8,864 nucleotides of DNA from Bdellovibrionaceae bacterium UBA2351 (lineage in GTDB: Bacteria > Bdellovibrionota > Bdellovibrionia > Bdellovibrionales > Bdellovibrionaceae): assembly GCA_002344565.1 (NCBI GenBank), contig DDTZ01000073.1, forward strand, positions 1 to 8,864. Direction: 5' to 3'. Positions within the stretch are counted from its first letter, which is position 1. Every line of letters starts with the position of its first letter. Shown here in pieces: positions 7,208 to 8,864 of the stretch. Below the pieces are notes generated by a model that was not told the DNA's origin, made no database searches, and was given only the letters and a program-made list of their open reading frames with translations. A program made the translations under genes and the position numbers.

Positions 7208-8641
7208 TTAGTTTAGTTTTTCTACGGGTTGTTTGCGTTCAGTCCAGCGAATCATTCCCCCAGCCATATTAACTGTAAATTTATAGCCAAGTTTGATGCT
7301 TTCGGCGGTAGCCGTTCCCGATCGACCGCCACTGCGGCAAATAAAAATAATTTCTTCGCTGCGATTACCTTTTTCTAGAAAATTTGTTAAATCTGGGCCA
7401 AGGGTAATCAGCTCTGCGCCTTTTATATGACCATACTCACCGTTAAATTCATCCGGTCGTCTGACATCGATTAATCTTAACTTTTTTGTTTCAACGTGCT
7501 CGGCGTGGGCGAGCACATCTTCGCAGGTGACTTCCGGAATTCCATCGACGACTTGCGGGTGAATAGACCTGGCGTTCGTGGGTTTTCCGCAGGCTAAGTT
7601 TGCCGGAACCGCTTCGTGAATTTTTTTAGGATTCGCAAGTTTAAGTTCAGACATGATTTTTTTAAAATCGTCTTTTGTTTTTGATTCTCCCAAGCGAGGA
7701 TTGAATTGTTTTTCTAATCCAATCGTCGAGGACGTTTGTCCCCGGTAATCGTGACCTGGATAGATAATGGTATCCGATGGCAGTTTAAATAGTTTTTCAT
7801 GAACGCTTTCGTAGAGTCTTTCAGACGAGCCCTGTTGAAAGTCGGTTCGGCCACAACCTCGAATCAAGAGAGCATCTCCCGTAAAAATCATACCCTCAAA
7901 TGAATATGTCAGGCATGTATTGGTGTGCCCCGGAGTGGCTATAATTTTTATTTTTTTATCACCTAATAATAGTTCCTGGCCATCCTCAAGGGGAATATCG
8001 ACGCACTCAACGGCGGCGTCTTGACTGACCGCAGTTTTCGCCTGAGTTCGTTTTCTAATTTCTCCGGCTCCAGTAATATGATCAGCATGAATGTGTGTGT
8101 CTAGGATATACATCAGTCTAAGTCCCAGCTCTTCGATTAGTTTTAAATCGCGATCGACAGTTTCTAGAACTGGATCAATAATGGCAGCCTCTTTTGTTTT
8201 CTTGTCCGCAATTATATACGTATAAGTAGAGGATTCTGATTCAAATAGTTGATGAAAAATAATATCGTTTCTCATGTCGACTCCGTTAATTTTTTTAAAG
8301 TTAGAAATCGTTGATTTAAGGCCGTCACCAGCGAGCGGCTGATTCAAATCAACCCAGCGATGGCAATGGCTCATAAATACAAAATTTTGTCGATTTCCGA
8401 GTTGTTTTGCTAGCTCAAATTCTGTGTTTTCACTTGCCACAATAATAGCAAGGCGCTCTCCAATACTATCGAGTACGTCGAAAATTTCGTCTGGCTTGAT
8501 ATTTTCAGCGCCAGGAATGTGCGAAGCTTTGAAATCTAGTTCAGGACGCAGATCAATCAGTTTGATTAAATTTGGTTCTGTTGCCCAGAGATTATAAACT
8601 TGTTCGCATGTTAGTTTCGTTATTTTCAGTGCTGTGTTCAT
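7208..8641 (-). CDS. Rhodanese / persulfide dioxygenase (ETHE1-like MBL fold) / rhodanese fusion
   Basis: A 477-residue cytoplasmic three-domain protein. Residues ~8-105 form a rhodanese fold (LIDLRPELDF, HIPGA) without the catalytic loop: after the IIVA strand (66-69) comes SENTEF, with no Cys. Residues ~122-360 are a metallo-beta-lactamase fold of the ETHE1 persulfide dioxygenase type: THIHADH (182-188), TPGHT (236-240), TGD (254-256), the signature GCGRTDFQQG (262-271), and YPGHDY (294-299). By comparison with ETHE1, iron ligands would be His183, His239 and Asp256. Residues ~370-477 are a second rhodanese domain with an intact loop, Cys435 in CRSGGRS. Dioxygenases of this family oxidise glutathione persulfide or a similar persulfide to sulfite with O2; the active rhodanese would move sulfane sulfur between thiosulfate, persulfide and sulfite. 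First gene of the operon. The ATG at 8641 is the first in-frame start after an upstream TAG and has no good ribosome site. Confidence 0.94.
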   Translation of the reverse strand: MNTALKITKLTCEQVYNLWATEPNLIKLIDLRPELDFKASHIPGAENIKPDEIFDVLDSIGERLAIIVASENTEFELAKQLGNRQNFVFMSHCHRWVDLNQPLAGDGLKSTISNFKKINGVDMRNDIIFHQLFESESSTYTYIIADKKTKEAAIIDPVLETVDRDLKLIEELGLRLMYILDTHIHADHITGAGEIRKRTQAKTAVSQDAAVECVDIPLEDGQELLLGDKKIKIIATPGHTNTCLTYSFEGMIFTGDALLIRGCGRTDFQQGSSERLYESVHEKLFKLPSDTIIYPGHDYRGQTSSTIGLEKQFNPRLGESKTKDDFKKIMSELKLANPKKIHEAVPANLACGKPTNARSIHPQVVDGIPEVTCEDVLAHAEHVETKKLRLIDVRRPDEFNGEYGHIKGAELITLGPDLTNFLEKGNRSEEIIFICRSGGRSGTATAESIKLGYKFTVNMAGGMIRWTERKQPVEKLN

Positions 8642-8677
8642 ACGGTTATAGTGACATAGCTGACCTTCAAACTATGA

Positions 8678-8689
8678 TGTGCTGGCACA
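8678..8689. promoter_or_regulatory. Small perfect dyad, candidate operator upstream of the sulfur operon
   Basis: TGTGCTGGCACA is two exact 5-bp arms (TGTGC, GCACA) around 2 bases. It lies in the 63-base gap between the Crp/Fnr-family regulator and the dioxygenase fusion, centred about 42 bases before its ATG. TGTG/CACA half-sites resemble those of CRP, but the spacing (6 bases between TGTG and CACA, rather than 8) is not the E. coli consensus. The 2-base loop and the missing T-run argue against a terminator of the regulator gene. Binding by the neighbouring regulator is inference. Confidence 0.4.
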
Positions 8690-8704
8690 CAATTGAAATA
8701 AAAA

Positions 8705-8864
8705 TTATGAAATCTCGTTATCTTGCAGCGCGATAAGTCCGTCTCGATCTAAGACATGGATTGATCGCCCATCTTGTTTGATTAAGTTTAGGTCCTCTAA
8801 CTCAGATAATGCCTTTATTACTGTGGACACTGTACTCGCACAAAAATTTGCAATTTCCTGACGA
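8705..8864 (-). CDS. Crp/Fnr-family transcription regulator, C-terminal DNA-binding end (partial)
   Basis: The last 52 residues of a - strand gene that continues past the right edge of the window, ending in TAA at 8707-8705. The visible part matches the winged-helix HTH of Crp/Fnr proteins: RQEIANFCASTVSTVIKALS is the helix-turn-helix with the recognition helix around STVSTVIKAL, followed by LEDLNLIKQDGRSIHVLD, the LxxxGLI-x-x-G-(K/R)-x-I wing. The cyclic-nucleotide or iron-sulfur sensing domain lies outside the window, so the signal (cAMP, O2/NO, redox or sulfur) cannot be read. The gene is on the same strand as the sulfur operon, 63 bases upstream, so it may be cotranscribed with it or control it from the intervening DNA. 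I am confident of the family and not of the function. Confidence 0.85.
   Translation of the reverse strand, partial: RQEIANFCASTVSTVIKALSELEDLNLIKQDGRSIHVLDRDGLIALQDNEIS

Noticed and set aside
8645..8650. TATAAC on the - strand as the -10 box of the dioxygenase operon
   Set aside because: It ends only three bases before the ATG, which would start the transcript inside the start codon, and no -35 is found at 16-18 bases; kept only as a comment.
1..8864. Search for CRISPR arrays, insertion sequences, tRNA/rRNA genes and prophage or integration marks
   Set aside because: No regularly spaced repeats, transposase reading frames, tRNA-like cloverleafs or flanking direct repeats were seen by eye; almost all the window is ordinary coding sequence.

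Overview
The window reads as chromosomal DNA from a motile, respiring Gram-negative bacterium. It carries a chemotaxis methylesterase, a multi-PAS hybrid sensor kinase, a membrane-anchored TlpA-type thioredoxin and a set of reactive-sulfur genes. The moderate-to-low GC content and the mix of signalling genes would suit a Bdellovibrionota or other deltaproteobacteria-like lineage. That placement is an impression; no marker gene here proves it.

Left part, + strand (1-2406): the C-terminal three quarters of cheB, cut by the window edge, then, after 38 bases, a FAD-dependent oxidoreductase fused to a C-terminal Rieske 2Fe-2S domain. This fusion resembles the B. subtilis YhfW type. It converges, with a 17-base gap, on a - strand gene for an 802-residue hybrid histidine kinase (2424-4832). 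That kinase has one N-terminal membrane segment, three PAS domains, HisKA, HATPase_c and a receiver domain.

Junction (4833-4998): a short gene-poor stretch with three inverted repeats. They are a likely intrinsic terminator of the right-hand operon (4970-4990), an 8-bp stem (4885-4912) and a perfect 13-bp stem (4841-4873) that ends 8 bases before the GTG start of the kinase.

Right part, - strand (4999-8864): a compact operon read right to left. It starts with a rhodanese / metallo-beta-lactamase persulfide dioxygenase / rhodanese fusion (8641-7208). Two half-size YeeE/YedE-type sulfur transporters follow (7180-6755 and 6758-6330, overlapping by ATGA). Next come a TauE/SafE permease (6322-5519) and a TlpA-like membrane thioredoxin (5517-4999, one base after tauE). 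Upstream on the same strand, and cut by the window edge, is the DNA-binding end of a Crp/Fnr-family regulator. The 63-base gap between regulator and operon holds a small perfect dyad.

Together the right-hand genes look like a sulfane-sulfur import, oxidation and export module. The YeeE pair would import thiosulfate or a related sulfur species. The dioxygenase/rhodanese fusion would oxidise persulfide to sulfite or interconvert it with thiosulfate. TauE would export sulfite or another anion, and the thioredoxin would handle disulfides or persulfides on the outer face of the membrane. The content is reminiscent of the staphylococcal cst operon (TauE plus a dioxygenase-rhodanese fusion). Here, though, a Crp/Fnr-type regulator is the neighbour, the domain order differs, and no sulfide:quinone reductase is in view.
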